Assembly: GCA_022827245.1 (NCBI GenBank)
Contig: JAJDTI010000067.1
Span: 1 to 43,172 of the forward strand
Source of the DNA: Pseudomonadales bacterium
GTDB taxonomy: Bacteria > Pseudomonadota > Gammaproteobacteria > Pseudomonadales > Azotimanducaceae
Length of the DNA stretch: 43,172 bases
Direction of reading: 5' to 3'
In this document: one piece after another, positions 24,179 through 35,410 of the stretch
Position numbering within the stretch: position 1 is the first letter of the stretch
How the letters are laid out: the number at the start of each line of letters is the position of its first letter
Translations under genes and position numbers: made by a program
The notes under the pieces: generated by a model
The model's input: the letters and a program-made list of their open reading frames with translations, nothing else
Databases searched by the model: none
What the model was told of the DNA's origin: nothing

Positions 24179-26011
24179 ATGACGTCTTCGATCCCCTCCT
24201 CCACCGCCACGCCGCTGTCCTCTCTGACGGCGGTCTCGCCCCTCGACGGACGCTACCGGGGACGGGTCGAGGCGCTCGCGCCCCTCGTCAGCGAGTTCGG
24301 ACTGATCCGCTTTCGGGTCATGGTCGAGATCGAGTGGTTCCTGCACCTCGCGGCGACCCCGGAGATCGGCGAGCTGCCGTCGCTCGAGGCGGGGCGGAGG
24401 GACGCGTGCCGGTCCGTCTACCGGGATTTCACGGTCGCGGACGCCGAGCGGATCCGCGGCATCGAGGCGCGCACCAACCACGACGTGAAGGCGGTGGAGT
24501 ACTTCGTCAAGGAGCGGCTCGCCGCGCTCGACGGGCTCGCACCCCACGTCGAATTCGTGCATTTCGCCTGCACTTCGGAGGACATCAGCAACCTCGCCTA
24601 CGCCCTGATGCTGCTGGAGGCGCGGCGGGAGGTCCTGCTGCCGGCCATGTCCGCACTGGTCGCGGACATCCGACGGCTCGCCCTCGCGAACGCCGGCGTG
24701 CCCATGCTCGCGAGGACCCACGGCCAGCCGGCGTCCCCCACGACCGTCGGCAAGGAGCTGGGCGTCTTCGTGACGCGGCTCCGCCGGCAGTTGCACGCCT
24801 TCGAGGCGGTGTCCGTGATGGGCAAGGCGAACGGCGCCGTCGGCAATTACAACGCGCACCTCGCGGCATTCCCCGACGTGGACTGGGCGTCCGTGTCGGC
24901 GGACTTCGTGCACGGCCTCGGTCTCCGCCACAACGCCTACACGACGCAGATCGAACCGCACGACTACATCGCGGAGTATTTCGACGCGCTGGCGCGCTTC
25001 AACCAGGTGCTGCTCGATTTCGACCGGGACGTCTGGGGGTACATCTCCCTCGGGTACTTCCGGAGCCGGAGGGTCGCCGGGGAGACGGGCAGCTCCACGA
25101 TGCCGCACAAGGTCAACCCGATCGACTTCGAGAACTCCGAGGGCAACATCGGCATCGCCAACGCGCTGCTGTCGCACCTCGGGGGCAAGCTCTCCGTGTC
25201 GAGGTGGCAGCGGGACCTCTCCGACTCGACGGCGCTGCGCTGCGTGGGCACGTGCCTCGGCCACTCGCTGGTCGCGATGGTGGCGGCGGCGCGGGGCATC
25301 GACCGGCTGGAAGTGGATCCGCACGCCCTGGAGGACGACCTCGCGGAGAGCTGGGAGGTGCTTGCCGAAGCCGTGCAGACCGTCATGCGGCGTGCCGGGA
25401 TGGACGAGCCCTACGAGCGCCTGAAGGAACTGACGCGCGGGGAGCGCCTGGACCAGGCGGGCTACCTCGCGCTCATCGACGCACTCGACCTGCCGGAAGC
25501 GATGCGGGACAGCCTCCGCGCGCTTACGCCGGCGCGGTACACGGGGATCGCGCGGGGACTCGCGGAACAACTCGCCGGCGAGCGGGACGACGTGTCGGTG
25601 GAGACGGTAGCGTGGCGCAGCCATGCCGACGCCCTCATGGCGGTCCGGACGGCCGTGTTCATCGAAGAACAGGACATCCCCGAAGACCTCGAGCGGGACG
25701 GCCGGGACGAAGAGGCGCTCCACTTCCTGGCGACCGCGTCCGGCCGCGGCCCGGTCGGCGCCGGCCGGCTTCTGCCGGACGGGCAGATCGGGCGGCTGGC
25801 CGTGCTGGCGGAGGAACGCCGCGGCGGCATCGGCCGGCGGCTGCTGGATGCCGCGCTTGCCAGCGCCCGCGCACGGGGCGACCGCGCGGTCTGGTTGAAC
25901 GCGCAACTCGACGCGCGGGGCCTGTACGAGGCGGCGGGGTTCGAGGCCGTGGGGGAACCCTTCCTCGAAGCCGGGATCCGGCACGTCCGCATGGAGTTGG
26001 ACCTCTCCTGA
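24179..26011 (+). CDS. purB: Adenylosuccinate lyase fused to a C-terminal GNAT acetyltransferase
   Basis: A 610-aa protein, about 150 aa longer than ordinary PurB. Residues ~1-470 are a complete adenylosuccinate lyase: LSPLDGRY-like start, FVHFACTSEDISNLA, ARTHGQPASPTTVGKE and the fumarase-superfamily signature SSTMPHKVNPIDFEN. It catalyses two steps of purine synthesis. Residues ~472-610 are a GNAT domain: RTAVFIEEQDIPEDLERDGRD, a short acetyl-CoA loop ERRGGIGRRLLD and GLYEAAGFEAVGEPF. No stop separates them. A GTG at codon 472 could also start a free GNAT. In Pseudomonas, as I recall, a separate acetyltransferase gene lies just after purB, so the fusion is probably secondary. Confidence 0.93.
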   Translation: MTSSIPSSTATPLSSLTAVSPLDGRYRGRVEALAPLVSEFGLIRFRVMVEIEWFLHLAATPEIGELPSLEAGRRDACRSVYRDFTVADAERIRGIEARTNHDVKAVEYFVKERLAALDGLAPHVEFVHFACTSEDISNLAYALMLLEARREVLLPAMSALVADIRRLALANAGVPMLARTHGQPASPTTVGKELGVFVTRLRRQLHAFEAVSVMGKANGAVGNYNAHLAAFPDVDWASVSADFVHGLGLRHNAYTTQIEPHDYIAEYFDALARFNQVLLDFDRDVWGYISLGYFRSRRVAGETGSSTMPHKVNPIDFENSEGNIGIANALLSHLGGKLSVSRWQRDLSDSTALRCVGTCLGHSLVAMVAAARGIDRLEVDPHALEDDLAESWEVLAEAVQTVMRRAGMDEPYERLKELTRGERLDQAGYLALIDALDLPEAMRDSLRALTPARYTGIARGLAEQLAGERDDVSVETVAWRSHADALMAVRTAVFIEEQDIPEDLERDGRDEEALHFLATASGRGPVGAGRLLPDGQIGRLAVLAEERRGGIGRRLLDAALASARARGDRAVWLNAQLDARGLYEAAGFEAVGEPFLEAGIRHVRMELDLS

Positions 26012-26041
26012 CCGCCTCGCGGCGGCGGCTGCGGCGCCTAA

Positions 26042-26061
26042 ACGTTTCCTTTCGGGAACGT
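26042..26061. promoter_or_regulatory. Inverted repeat upstream of aceA
   Basis: ACGTTTCC and GGGAACGT are separated by TTTC, a 8+8 inverted repeat with one mismatch, in an AT-richer stretch between purB and aceA. TAGAAT at 26104-26109 could be the aceA -10, although no good -35 is seen. The repeat could be an operator or the end of the purB transcript. Confidence 0.35.
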
Positions 26062-26137
26062 ATTACTTGTCCATCTTTCCCTTTTCTTTAGGGATCGGCT
26101 CCTTAGAATCGCCGCCTTCTCACACGGGACGAGACCC

Positions 26138-27445
26138 ATGGCACTGCATTACACCCCCCGCAAGCCCCGCTCCGAGCAGATTCGCGAACTCGAGGAGGAG
26201 TGGCGGACGAACTCCCGCTGGAAGAACGTCAAGCGCGGCTACAGCGCCGCCGACGTCGTCAACCTGCGGGGCACGATTCCGCACCGGAGCATGCTCGCCG
26301 CCCACGGCGCCGACAAGCTGTGGGAGTACCTGCACACCGAGGACTTCATCAACGCCCTCGGCGCGGTCACCGGAGGCCAGGCGGTGCAGCAGGTCAAGGC
26401 CGGGGTCAAGGCGATCTACGTCTCCGGCTGGCAGGTCGCGGCGGACAACAACACGTCGGAGACGATGTACCCCGATCAGTCCCTGTACGCGGTGAACTCG
26501 GTCCCGTCCCTCGTGAACCGGATCAACAACGCCTTCCGCCGCGCGGACGAGATCCAGTGGGCGAGCGGCGTCGACGAGGGGATCGACTTCTACGCGCCGA
26601 TCGTGGCGGACGCCGAGGCGGGATTCGGGGGCGTGCTGAACGCCTTCGAACTGATGAAGAGCATGATCGGCGCGGGCGCCGCGGGCGTCCACTTCGAGGA
26701 TCAGCTCGCCTCGGTCAAGAAGTGCGGTCACATGGGCGGCAAGGTCCTCGTGCCCACCCAGGAGGCGGTGCAGAAGCTGATCGCCGCCCGGCTGGCCGCG
26801 GACGTGTGCGATGTCCCGGCGGTCCTGATGGCGCGCACCGACGCGAACGCCGCGGACATGGTCATCAGCGACGTCGACGAGTGCGAGATCCCGTTCCTGA
26901 CCGGGGAGCGGACTCCGGAAGGCTACTACCGGACCCGCGCCGGCCTCGACCAGGCGATCGCCCGCGGGCTCGCCTACGCCCCGTACGCGGACCTCATCTG
27001 GTGCGAGACCGCCGTGCCCGACCTCGACGAGGCCAAACGCTTCGCCGAGGCCATCCACCGCGAGTACCCGGACCAACTCCTGTCGTACAACTGCTCGCCC
27101 TCCTTCAACTGGAAGGCGCACATCGACGACGCCACCATCGCGAAGTTCCAGCGCGAGCTGGGCGCGATGGGATACCGGTTCCAGTTCATCACTTTGGCCG
27201 GTATTCACAGCATGTGGTACAACATGTTCGAACTGTCCCGCGACTACGTGCAGCGCCAGATGTCGGCGTACGTCGAGCTGCAGGAGAAGGAGTTCGCGGC
27301 GCAGGAGCAGGGCTACTCGTTCGTCAGCCACCAGCAGGAAGTCGGCACCGGCTACTTCGACGAGGTCGCCAACGTCATCCAGGGCGGTCAGTCCTCGGTC
27401 ACGGCCCTCACCGGCTCCACCGAGGAGGCGCAGTTCGCGCTGTAG
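26138..27445 (+). CDS. aceA: Isocitrate lyase
   Basis: A 435-aa first enzyme of the glyoxylate shunt, splitting isocitrate into glyoxylate and succinate. The catalytic loop KKCGHMGGK is present with Cys196. Other family motifs are [37 protein letters not shown] and [11 protein letters not shown]. It is the short, E. coli-type class. It lies downstream of purB, as in Pseudomonas, and together with icd places both branches of isocitrate use in one window. No malate synthase gene is present here. Confidence 0.97.
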   Translation: MALHYTPRKPRSEQIRELEEEWRTNSRWKNVKRGYSAADVVNLRGTIPHRSMLAAHGADKLWEYLHTEDFINALGAVTGGQAVQQVKAGVKAIYVSGWQVAADNNTSETMYPDQSLYAVNSVPSLVNRINNAFRRADEIQWASGVDEGIDFYAPIVADAEAGFGGVLNAFELMKSMIGAGAAGVHFEDQLASVKKCGHMGGKVLVPTQEAVQKLIAARLAADVCDVPAVLMARTDANAADMVISDVDECEIPFLTGERTPEGYYRTRAGLDQAIARGLAYAPYADLIWCETAVPDLDEAKRFAEAIHREYPDQLLSYNCSPSFNWKAHIDDATIAKFQRELGAMGYRFQFITLAGIHSMWYNMFELSRDYVQRQMSAYVELQEKEFAAQEQGYSFVSHQQEVGTGYFDEVANVIQGGQSSVTALTGSTEEAQFAL

Positions 27446-27505
27446 GGGAGGGGCTCGTCCCTGGCTCGTCCCCTCCCGCGACGAACGCTCGCACGATGCC
27501 AACGC

Positions 27506-27526
27506 GGGCGACCACGAGGGTCGCCC
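27506..27526. repeat. Palindromic repeat GGGCGACC-n5-GGTCGCCC, copy 2
   Basis: A perfect 8-bp stem with loop ACGAG, 60 bases after the aceA stop. It is preceded by GCCAACGCG, which is also found just upstream of copy 3 at 35391. It may act as the aceA transcript end. Confidence 0.8.
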
Positions 27527-27610
27527 CATTAGCCCGAACTTGATGCCTGGACCGCCGCGGGGTGTCCCCCGTCTGGACGGGCCAGTGCGTGCAAGGTGGA
27601 GCGGTTCCGA

Positions 27611-27777
27611 ACGGATGCTCCGCGACGAAACATCGCCCTGATCAAGCTGTGCGACGGCGAGGCGCCGCGTTTTCCACCGCCCGCCCACCGGCGCTCAAGG
27701 TGTATTGGGGGACCGCACCCGTGGACGGCCCGTGGAAAACGCTCCCTGCTCCTGATGGGGTCGGTGGCCGGGGCAGG
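27611..27777 (+). repeat. Left arm of the inverted repeat
   Basis: It starts ATGCTCCGCGAC, continues ACATCGCCCTGATCAAG, then GCCGCGTTTTCCACCGCCCG and GTGGAAAACGCTCCCTGCT. The complement of 28219-28386 follows the same order with scattered substitutions. Confidence 0.8.
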
Positions 27778-27886
27778 AGCCGCTCTGGGGCCGACAAAGG
27801 CGTCGCGACCGGCATCCCCCCACCACGGAACATCGCCCGAATCATTCGGGGAGACCGGGCTGCGGAGGGCATCGCCACGCCGAAGA

Positions 27887-27991
27887 GAACATCGCCTTTT
27901 TCAAGATCCGGTGGCCATCGTGATTCGTCGGGACAGTCCGCCTCGTCGCGACCAAGCGCGCGCCGGGCCGCGAATGAAAAGGGCGATGTTC
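27887..27991. repeat. Inner inverted repeat with ACATCGCC termini
   Basis: Bases 27887-27903 (GAACATCGCCTTTTTCA) are matched by the complement of 27975-27991 with one difference. The interior stretch 27901-27931 is also found, in reverse orientation with about three differences, at 35180-35210. Confidence 0.7.
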
Positions 27992-28039
27992 TGTTTGGGG
28001 GGCGGAGTCGGTGAATTCGGGTCTCGTGGTGAGTGTGCG

Positions 28040-28222
28040 CAGCGGCGCCGGTTCCGGGTGGTGCACTACTCGATCCAGGACGACCACGCGCACTTCCTGG
28101 TAGAGGCGCAGGGCAAGGTGTGCCTGGCGAATGGCATGAAGAGTCTCGCGGCCGGCTTTGCACGCTGTGTGAACCCGTTTTCGGTCGGGTGGGGCGGGTC
28201 CTGGCGGAAGCCCGGCCCCTGA
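28040..28222 (+). pseudogene. Fragment of a REP-associated tyrosine transposase (RAYT, Y1/HUH family)
   Basis: About 60 codons read RRRFRVVHYSIQDDHAHFLV, then EAQGKVCLANGMKSLA and a Arg/Asn stretch, ending at a stop at 28222. This is the middle of an IS200-like RAYT; DHAHFLVEA carries the HUH metal-binding motif. The N-terminal strand and the C-terminal part with the catalytic tyrosine (normally near AYVLLN) are absent, and the right repeat arm begins where the reading ends. It is inactive as it stands. Enough of the family pattern is present for a confident family call, although no start codon can be assigned. Confidence 0.75.
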
Positions 28223-28386
28223 CCCGGTCACCGACACCGCCAACCAGCAGGGAGCGTTTTCCAGGGGCCGTCCACGGGCGCGGTCGCCCAACACACCAGA
28301 GCGCCGGTGGGCGGGCGGTGGAAAACGCGGCGCAGCGTTGGTCGCAAGCCTTGATTAGGGCGATGTTCGGTTGCGGAGCATTCGCC
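28219..28386 (-). repeat. Right arm of the inverted repeat
   Basis: The reverse complement of this segment aligns with 27611-27777. Its outer end (28360-28383) also recurs at 35334-35357 with about two differences, so the terminus is a dispersed repeat. Confidence 0.8.
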
Positions 28387-28402
28387 CGTGGCGGTCCAGG
28401 CT

Positions 28403-28990
28403 TCAGTCTAGCGCCTCCCTGAGTTCCTCGTAGGTCTCGACCCTCGGGATGTCGCCGTGGGCGTCGGCGACCCGGTCGGGCGCCCGGAAGAAACACGCGT
28501 GGTCGGCGGCCCGCAGCATGTCAATGTCGTTGTAGGAGTCCCCCGCGGCCGTCACCTCGTACCCGAGTGACTGGAAGGCGTGAACGGCGGCGGCCTTGGG
28601 GCGTTCCTGCCGGAGCCGGTAGCCCACGATGCGGTCGTCCTCGACGACGAGACGGTGACAGAGGAGCAGCGGGAAATCGAGTTTGGCCATCAGCGGCATG
28701 GCGAACTCGTAGAACGTGTCGGACAGGATCGCCACCTGGAAGCGCTCGCGCGCCCAGGCCAGGAACTCCTTCGCGCCCGGCAGCGGATCGAGGCCGTCGA
28801 TCGTCCGGCGGATCTCACCCATCGTCACGCCATGACGTTCGACAGCGTCGAGACGCAGGCGCATGAGGTCCTCGTAGACGGGGATGTCGCGGGTCGTCTT
28901 GAGGAGCGCTTCGATGCCCGTGGCGCGGGCGACCCCGTGCCAGATTTCCGGCACGAGCACCCCTTCGAGATCCAGGCACAGGACTTTCAA
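28403..28990 (-). CDS. thrH: Bifunctional phosphoserine phosphatase/homoserine phosphotransferase ThrH
   Basis: A 195-aa HAD-superfamily enzyme. Motif I is [13 protein letters not shown], motif [13 protein letters not shown] and motif [17 protein letters not shown]. These match the Pseudomonas ThrH pattern rather than SerB. It dephosphorylates phosphoserine and can transfer phosphate to homoserine. The start is TTG at 28990, with GGAG eight bases upstream, giving [11 protein letters not shown]. The ATG at 29026 lacks a ribosome binding site. It is divergent from cysH, the same neighbour as in Pseudomonas. Confidence 0.93.
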   Translation of the reverse strand: MKVLCLDLEGVLVPEIWHGVARATGIEALLKTTRDIPVYEDLMRLRLDAVERHGVTMGEIRRTIDGLDPLPGAKEFLAWARERFQVAILSDTFYEFAMPLMAKLDFPLLLCHRLVVEDDRIVGYRLRQERPKAAAVHAFQSLGYEVTAAGDSYNDIDMLRAADHACFFRAPDRVADAHGDIPRVETYEELREALD

Positions 28991-29152
28991 TCGACGGTCT
29001 CCGGCTCCCCGCGTTCCCCGGTCCATGTTAGCCGGCGTCCCCGTGCTGTGCCGGCCGGGCGCCGCACGGCGGCTAAGCATATGCCGACACGGTATTTTTT
29101 CCCCGGACGGCAGGCTGCTAGGCTCCGCCCTCCCCTGTCCCCGGACGGCCTG

Positions 29153-29887
29153 ATGCACGGCAAGGATTTCGTCGATTCGCAGGCGCGGACCCATCCGCGC
29201 GAGGTACTCGAGGACGCGTTCCGGCGCTTCGACCTCGACCGTCTGGCGATCTCCTTCAGTGGCGCCGAAGACGTCGTGCTCGTGGACATGGCGAGCCGTA
29301 TCGTCGGCCGCGACGCGCCGGTGTTCTCCCTCGATACCGGGCGTCTGCACGCGGAGACCTACCGGTTCCTCGAAGCCGTCCGCGAACGTTACGGCATCGA
29401 GATCGAACTCCTGTTTCCGGACGCCGTCGAGGTGGAACGGCTGGTCGGCGCCAAGGGGCTGTTCAGCTTCTATCGCGACGGCCACGGCGAGTGCTGCGCC
29501 ATCCGCAAGATCCAGCCCCTACGGCGCAAGCTGCACGAGCTCGATGCCTGGATCACCGGCCAGCGGCAGGACCAGAGCGTCACGCGGACCGAACTGCCCG
29601 TCGAGCAGGTGGACGCCGCGTTCTCCACACCCGGACGGATCGTCACCAAGTTCAACCCCCTGGCGCACTGGAGTTCCGAAGACGTGTGGGCGTACATCCG
29701 GGAATACGACGTCCCGTACAACCCCCTGCACGACCACGGCATGCGCAGCATCGGGTGCGAGCCCTGCACCCGCGCCATCGCCGCACACCAGCACGAGCGC
29801 GAGGGGCGCTGGTGGTGGGAGAACGACGACGACAAGGAGTGCGGTCTGCACGCGCAGAACCGCATCCCGGCGAAAGCCGTCGCCTGA
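29153..29887 (+). CDS. cysH: Adenylyl-sulfate (APS) reductase, assimilatory CysH type
   Basis: A 244-aa enzyme reducing activated sulfate to sulfite with thioredoxin. The nucleotide loop is [15 protein letters not shown]. The four [4Fe-4S] ligands are present: Cys114-Cys115 (GECCAIRK) and Cys202/Cys205 (GCEPCTR). This marks it as the APS-using, Fe-S type rather than the PAPS reductase of enterics. The catalytic Cys230 is in KECGLH. ATG at 29153 fits; the frame is open upstream without homology. An AT-rich patch at about 29080-29102 upstream could hold a CysB-controlled promoter. Siroheme for the next step comes from cysG in this window. Confidence 0.95.
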   Translation: MHGKDFVDSQARTHPREVLEDAFRRFDLDRLAISFSGAEDVVLVDMASRIVGRDAPVFSLDTGRLHAETYRFLEAVRERYGIEIELLFPDAVEVERLVGAKGLFSFYRDGHGECCAIRKIQPLRRKLHELDAWITGQRQDQSVTRTELPVEQVDAAFSTPGRIVTKFNPLAHWSSEDVWAYIREYDVPYNPLHDHGMRSIGCEPCTRAIAAHQHEREGRWWWENDDDKECGLHAQNRIPAKAVA

Positions 29888-29889
29888 CG

Positions 29890-30231
29890 GTGCACATCAC
29901 CTTCGTCAAGAAGGTGCTGGCTTCGGGGGAGCCGTGCGCCAAGTGCCGCGATGTGGAGGAGCGTCTCGAGCGTACCGGCCTGATCTCGCGCATCGACCGC
30001 GTGGTCGTGGCCGACGAACGCGACGCGCGTTCCGAGGGCATGTGTCTCGCGCGGCGTCACGAGGTCGACCGAGCGCCGTTCTTCCTCGTTCGAAACGACC
30101 AGGGAACAACGGTTTACACGGTGTATCTCAAGTTCGTGAGAGATGTTCTCGGGGGCGAGGCGAGCCCCGGCGCCGAGCTTGACGAAGCCCGGGAGCTGTT
30201 GCGGGCACACCCGGACCTCGATCTCATCTGA
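29890..30231 (+). CDS. Thioredoxin-like fold protein with a CxxC motif, cysH-linked
   Basis: A 113-aa protein that starts with GTG two bases after the cysH stop. It has VHITFVKKVLASG, then the redox-like PCAKC (Cys at about 18 and 21), a helix DVEERLERTG, a strand IDRVVVADE, and RAPFFLVRNDQGTTVYTVYL. The layout suggests a glutaredoxin/thioredoxin-like fold with a cis-Pro equivalent in RAPFF. I do not know a characterised member. Its position between cysH and cysB suggests a role in reducing or protecting APS reductase; this is inference. Confidence 0.8.
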   Translation: MHITFVKKVLASGEPCAKCRDVEERLERTGLISRIDRVVVADERDARSEGMCLARRHEVDRAPFFLVRNDQGTTVYTVYLKFVRDVLGGEASPGAELDEARELLRAHPDLDLI

Positions 30232-30254
30232 TCCGCCCCGGGCGTGGGCCCGGA

Positions 30255-33188
<2,934 letters not shown>

Positions 33189-33192
<4 letters not shown>

Positions 33193-35021
33193 TCGTGAAA
33201 CTGCACACCGCGTCCATTCTTGCGATCGTCCTCGCCACGCCGACAGGCGCCCTGGCGGAGGACTCGGGTACGCCCGATCGCCAGGCCCTCTTCGGCGACC
33301 TCCATATCCACACCATGTACTCCCACGACGCGTTCATGGGCAGCGTCCGCACGACACCGGACCAGGCGTACGAGTTCGCCAAGGGCGCGCCGATCCCGCA
33401 TCCGTCCGGCGAGAACATACGGATCTCCGGGGCGCCGCTCGACTTCCTCGCCGTGACCGACCACGCCTACTTCCTCGGCGTGCACGCGTTTCTCATCGAA
33501 CGCGGCAGCCTCACGTACGGGCATCCCGACACCGATCGCACCCTGCCCCCCGAGGGTATGTCGAGGTCCGAGTTCTTCGCCTTCATGCGCGAACTCCGGA
33601 ACTTCCTCCCCGACAGCACGGCGTCCCGTCCGGAGGTGATCGCCAGCGCGTGGCAGCGGATCGTGGACGCCGCCAACCGGCACGACGATCCGGGCAACTT
33701 CACGGCGCTGATCGCCTACGAGTACACCCCCTCCCCCGGCTCGCGCCACCTGCATCGGAACGTGATCTTCCGCGGCCAGGCGCCCGAGCGGCCCTTCAGC
33801 ATGCGCGACTCTCCCGACCCCGCCGATCTCTGGGCATGGCTCGACGAGCAGCGCGCGGCCGGCATCGAGGGCATGGGCATCCCGCACAACATGAACCAGA
33901 GCGACGGCCTCGCCTTCATGGACACGACCTGGCAGGGCGAGCCCATCGACGCGGAATTCGCCGAGATGCGCATGCGCAACGAGGCGGTGGCGGAGATCAC
34001 GCAGCTCAAGGGAACTTCCGAGACGCACCCGTCGCTGTCTCCGAACGACGAGTGGGCGGGCTTCGAGATCGTTCGCTACTACCTCGACCGGGTGAACAAC
34101 ACGATCCCGGTCGCGGCCTTCAAGGGCAGTTATCTCCGGGACGCCCTCAAGACGGGCCTCGAGTTCGAAGCGCGCATCGGCGTCAACCCCTACCAGCTCG
34201 GCGTCGTGGCCGCGAGCGACAGCCACGTGTCGGCCGGTTCGTTCGAGGAGGACCGGCACTTCAGCGGCCGGAGCAATACGCCGCAGTCCCGCGGCTCCGC
34301 GTACGGCCCGGACCGGGACTCCTGGGAAGGGTTCTGGACCCCGCGCGAGGCCACCCACGGAACGGGGGGACTGGCCGGGGTATGGGCCGACGAGAACACC
34401 CGGGCCGCCGTCTACGACGCCATGCGCCGGCGCGAGTCCTTCGGGACCTCCGGGCCGCGCATCCGGGTGCGGTTCTTCGGGGGATTCGGGCTGGCAGCGG
34501 CACTTCAGACCGCGGCGGACCCGGTGGCGACGGCCTATGCCGTGGGCGTACCCATGGGCGGCGTGCTGCCGGCGGATGCGGGCGGCGCACCGAGCTTTCT
34601 CGTCCAGGCCATGCGGGACCCCGCCTCCGGCTGGCTGCAGCGCGCCCAGGTCGTCAAGGGATGGCTCGACGACGGCACGACCCACGAACAGGTGTTCGAT
34701 GTCGTCTGTTCCGACGGACTGAGCCCGGACCCACAGACCCGCCGGTGCGGCGACAACGGCGCGCTGGTGAACCTGGGCGACTGCTCGGTCAGCCGCGACA
34801 AGGGCGCTACGCAACTCCAGACGGTCTGGACCGACCCCGATTTCGACGCGTCGCAACGCGCCTTCTACTACGTCCGCGTCCTGGAGAACCCGAGCTGCCG
34901 CTGGTCCACCTGGGACGCGCTGCAACTCGGCATCCCGCCAAACCCCGACCTGCCCGCCACCATCCAGGAGCGGGCGTGGAGTTCGTCGATCTGGTACTCG
35001 CCGGCGGTTTCTGACAACTGA
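33189..35021 (+). CDS. Secreted DUF3604 protein, second copy
   Basis: A 610-aa paralogue of the preceding gene, alike along its full length. It has a signal peptide (LHTASILAIVLATPTGALA), [34 protein letters not shown] and ASDSHVSAGS. Both copies end in a similar C-terminal block with VLENPSCRWSTWDAL. GTG at 33189 overlaps the first copy's stop (GTGA); GTG at 33195 is an alternative. The pair is probably a tandem duplication expressed as one operon and kept diverged, which suggests different substrates or a heteromeric assembly. Confidence 0.87.
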
Positions 35022-35142
35022 AAATGTCCGGGTTTGCGGACTGACGATAGGCGCGACCGGGGCGTGCGTGGGCGCGCCGCACCGGGTGGGGCTCCACCGC
35101 AGCCGCCGGCGCGAGACTGGATGCACCCGTCCCCACCCCCCG

Positions 35143-35357
35143 ACACAACATCGCCCTTGTCAATCGAGGCCCCGGTGGGCCGACGAGCCACGATGGCCGC
35201 CGGATCTTGATTGGCGGTTCACGGTGGGGGCCACCGCGTTGTCGCGCAAGGAACACGCGAGGGCCAGCGGCAGGCCGAGCGCTACAACCTGAGTTCGTCG
35301 AAGCGGCTGCTTGATCGAGTGTTCTTTGTAAGCGCGATGTTGGGTCGCGGAGCATTC
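35143..35357. repeat. Dispersed REP-like remnant related to the 27.6-28.4 kb island
   Basis: The 389-base gap after the DUF3604 pair contains no gene that I can support. It holds ACATCGCCC at 35148-35156, a 31-base block (35180-35210) matching 27901-27931 in reverse orientation, and a terminus at 35334-35357 matching 28360-28383. The middle (about 35215-35330) is unrelated to the island as far as I can see. Confidence 0.65.
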
Positions 35358-35390
35358 ACGCCGTGGCCGGAACGGACGCCAACGCGACGC

Positions 35391-35410
35391 GGGCGACCAC
35401 GCGGACGCCC
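35391..35410. repeat. Palindromic repeat related to GGGCGACC-n5-GGTCGCCC, copy 3 (degenerate)
   Basis: GGGCGACC and GGACGCCC are separated by four bases; the second arm has one mismatch to the stem. Directly after it CCTACGCG contains the complement of the stop codon of the 5'-nucleotidase gene, the same arrangement as at clpA. Confidence 0.65.

Larger units (their letters stand above)
27611..28386. mobile_element. REP-like island with inverted ~167-bp arms around a transposase remnant
   Basis: The 957-base gap between aceA and thrH holds no intact gene. Its left arm (27611-27777) is repeated in inverted orientation as the right arm (28219-28386), at roughly 85% identity by eye. Between them lie an inner inverted repeat (27887-27991) and a fragment of a REP-associated tyrosine transposase. 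A box ACATCGCCC or its complement occurs at 27630, 27830, 27889 (last base T), 27981 and 28358. The layout resembles a decayed RAYT gene within its REP/BIME repeats. Confidence 0.65.

Noticed and set aside
27596..28039. Full-length gene from the open frame upstream of the RAYT fragment
   Set aside because: The upstream residues are repeat-derived and show no transposase N-terminal pattern; the frame is open by base composition.
27600..28400. CRISPR array from the repeated ACATCGCC boxes
   Set aside because: The copies are in both orientations, at irregular distances, and differ in length; no cas genes are present.
28991..29026. ThrH start at ATG 29026
   Set aside because: No ribosome binding site; TTG 28990 has GGAG and aligns with the family N-terminus.
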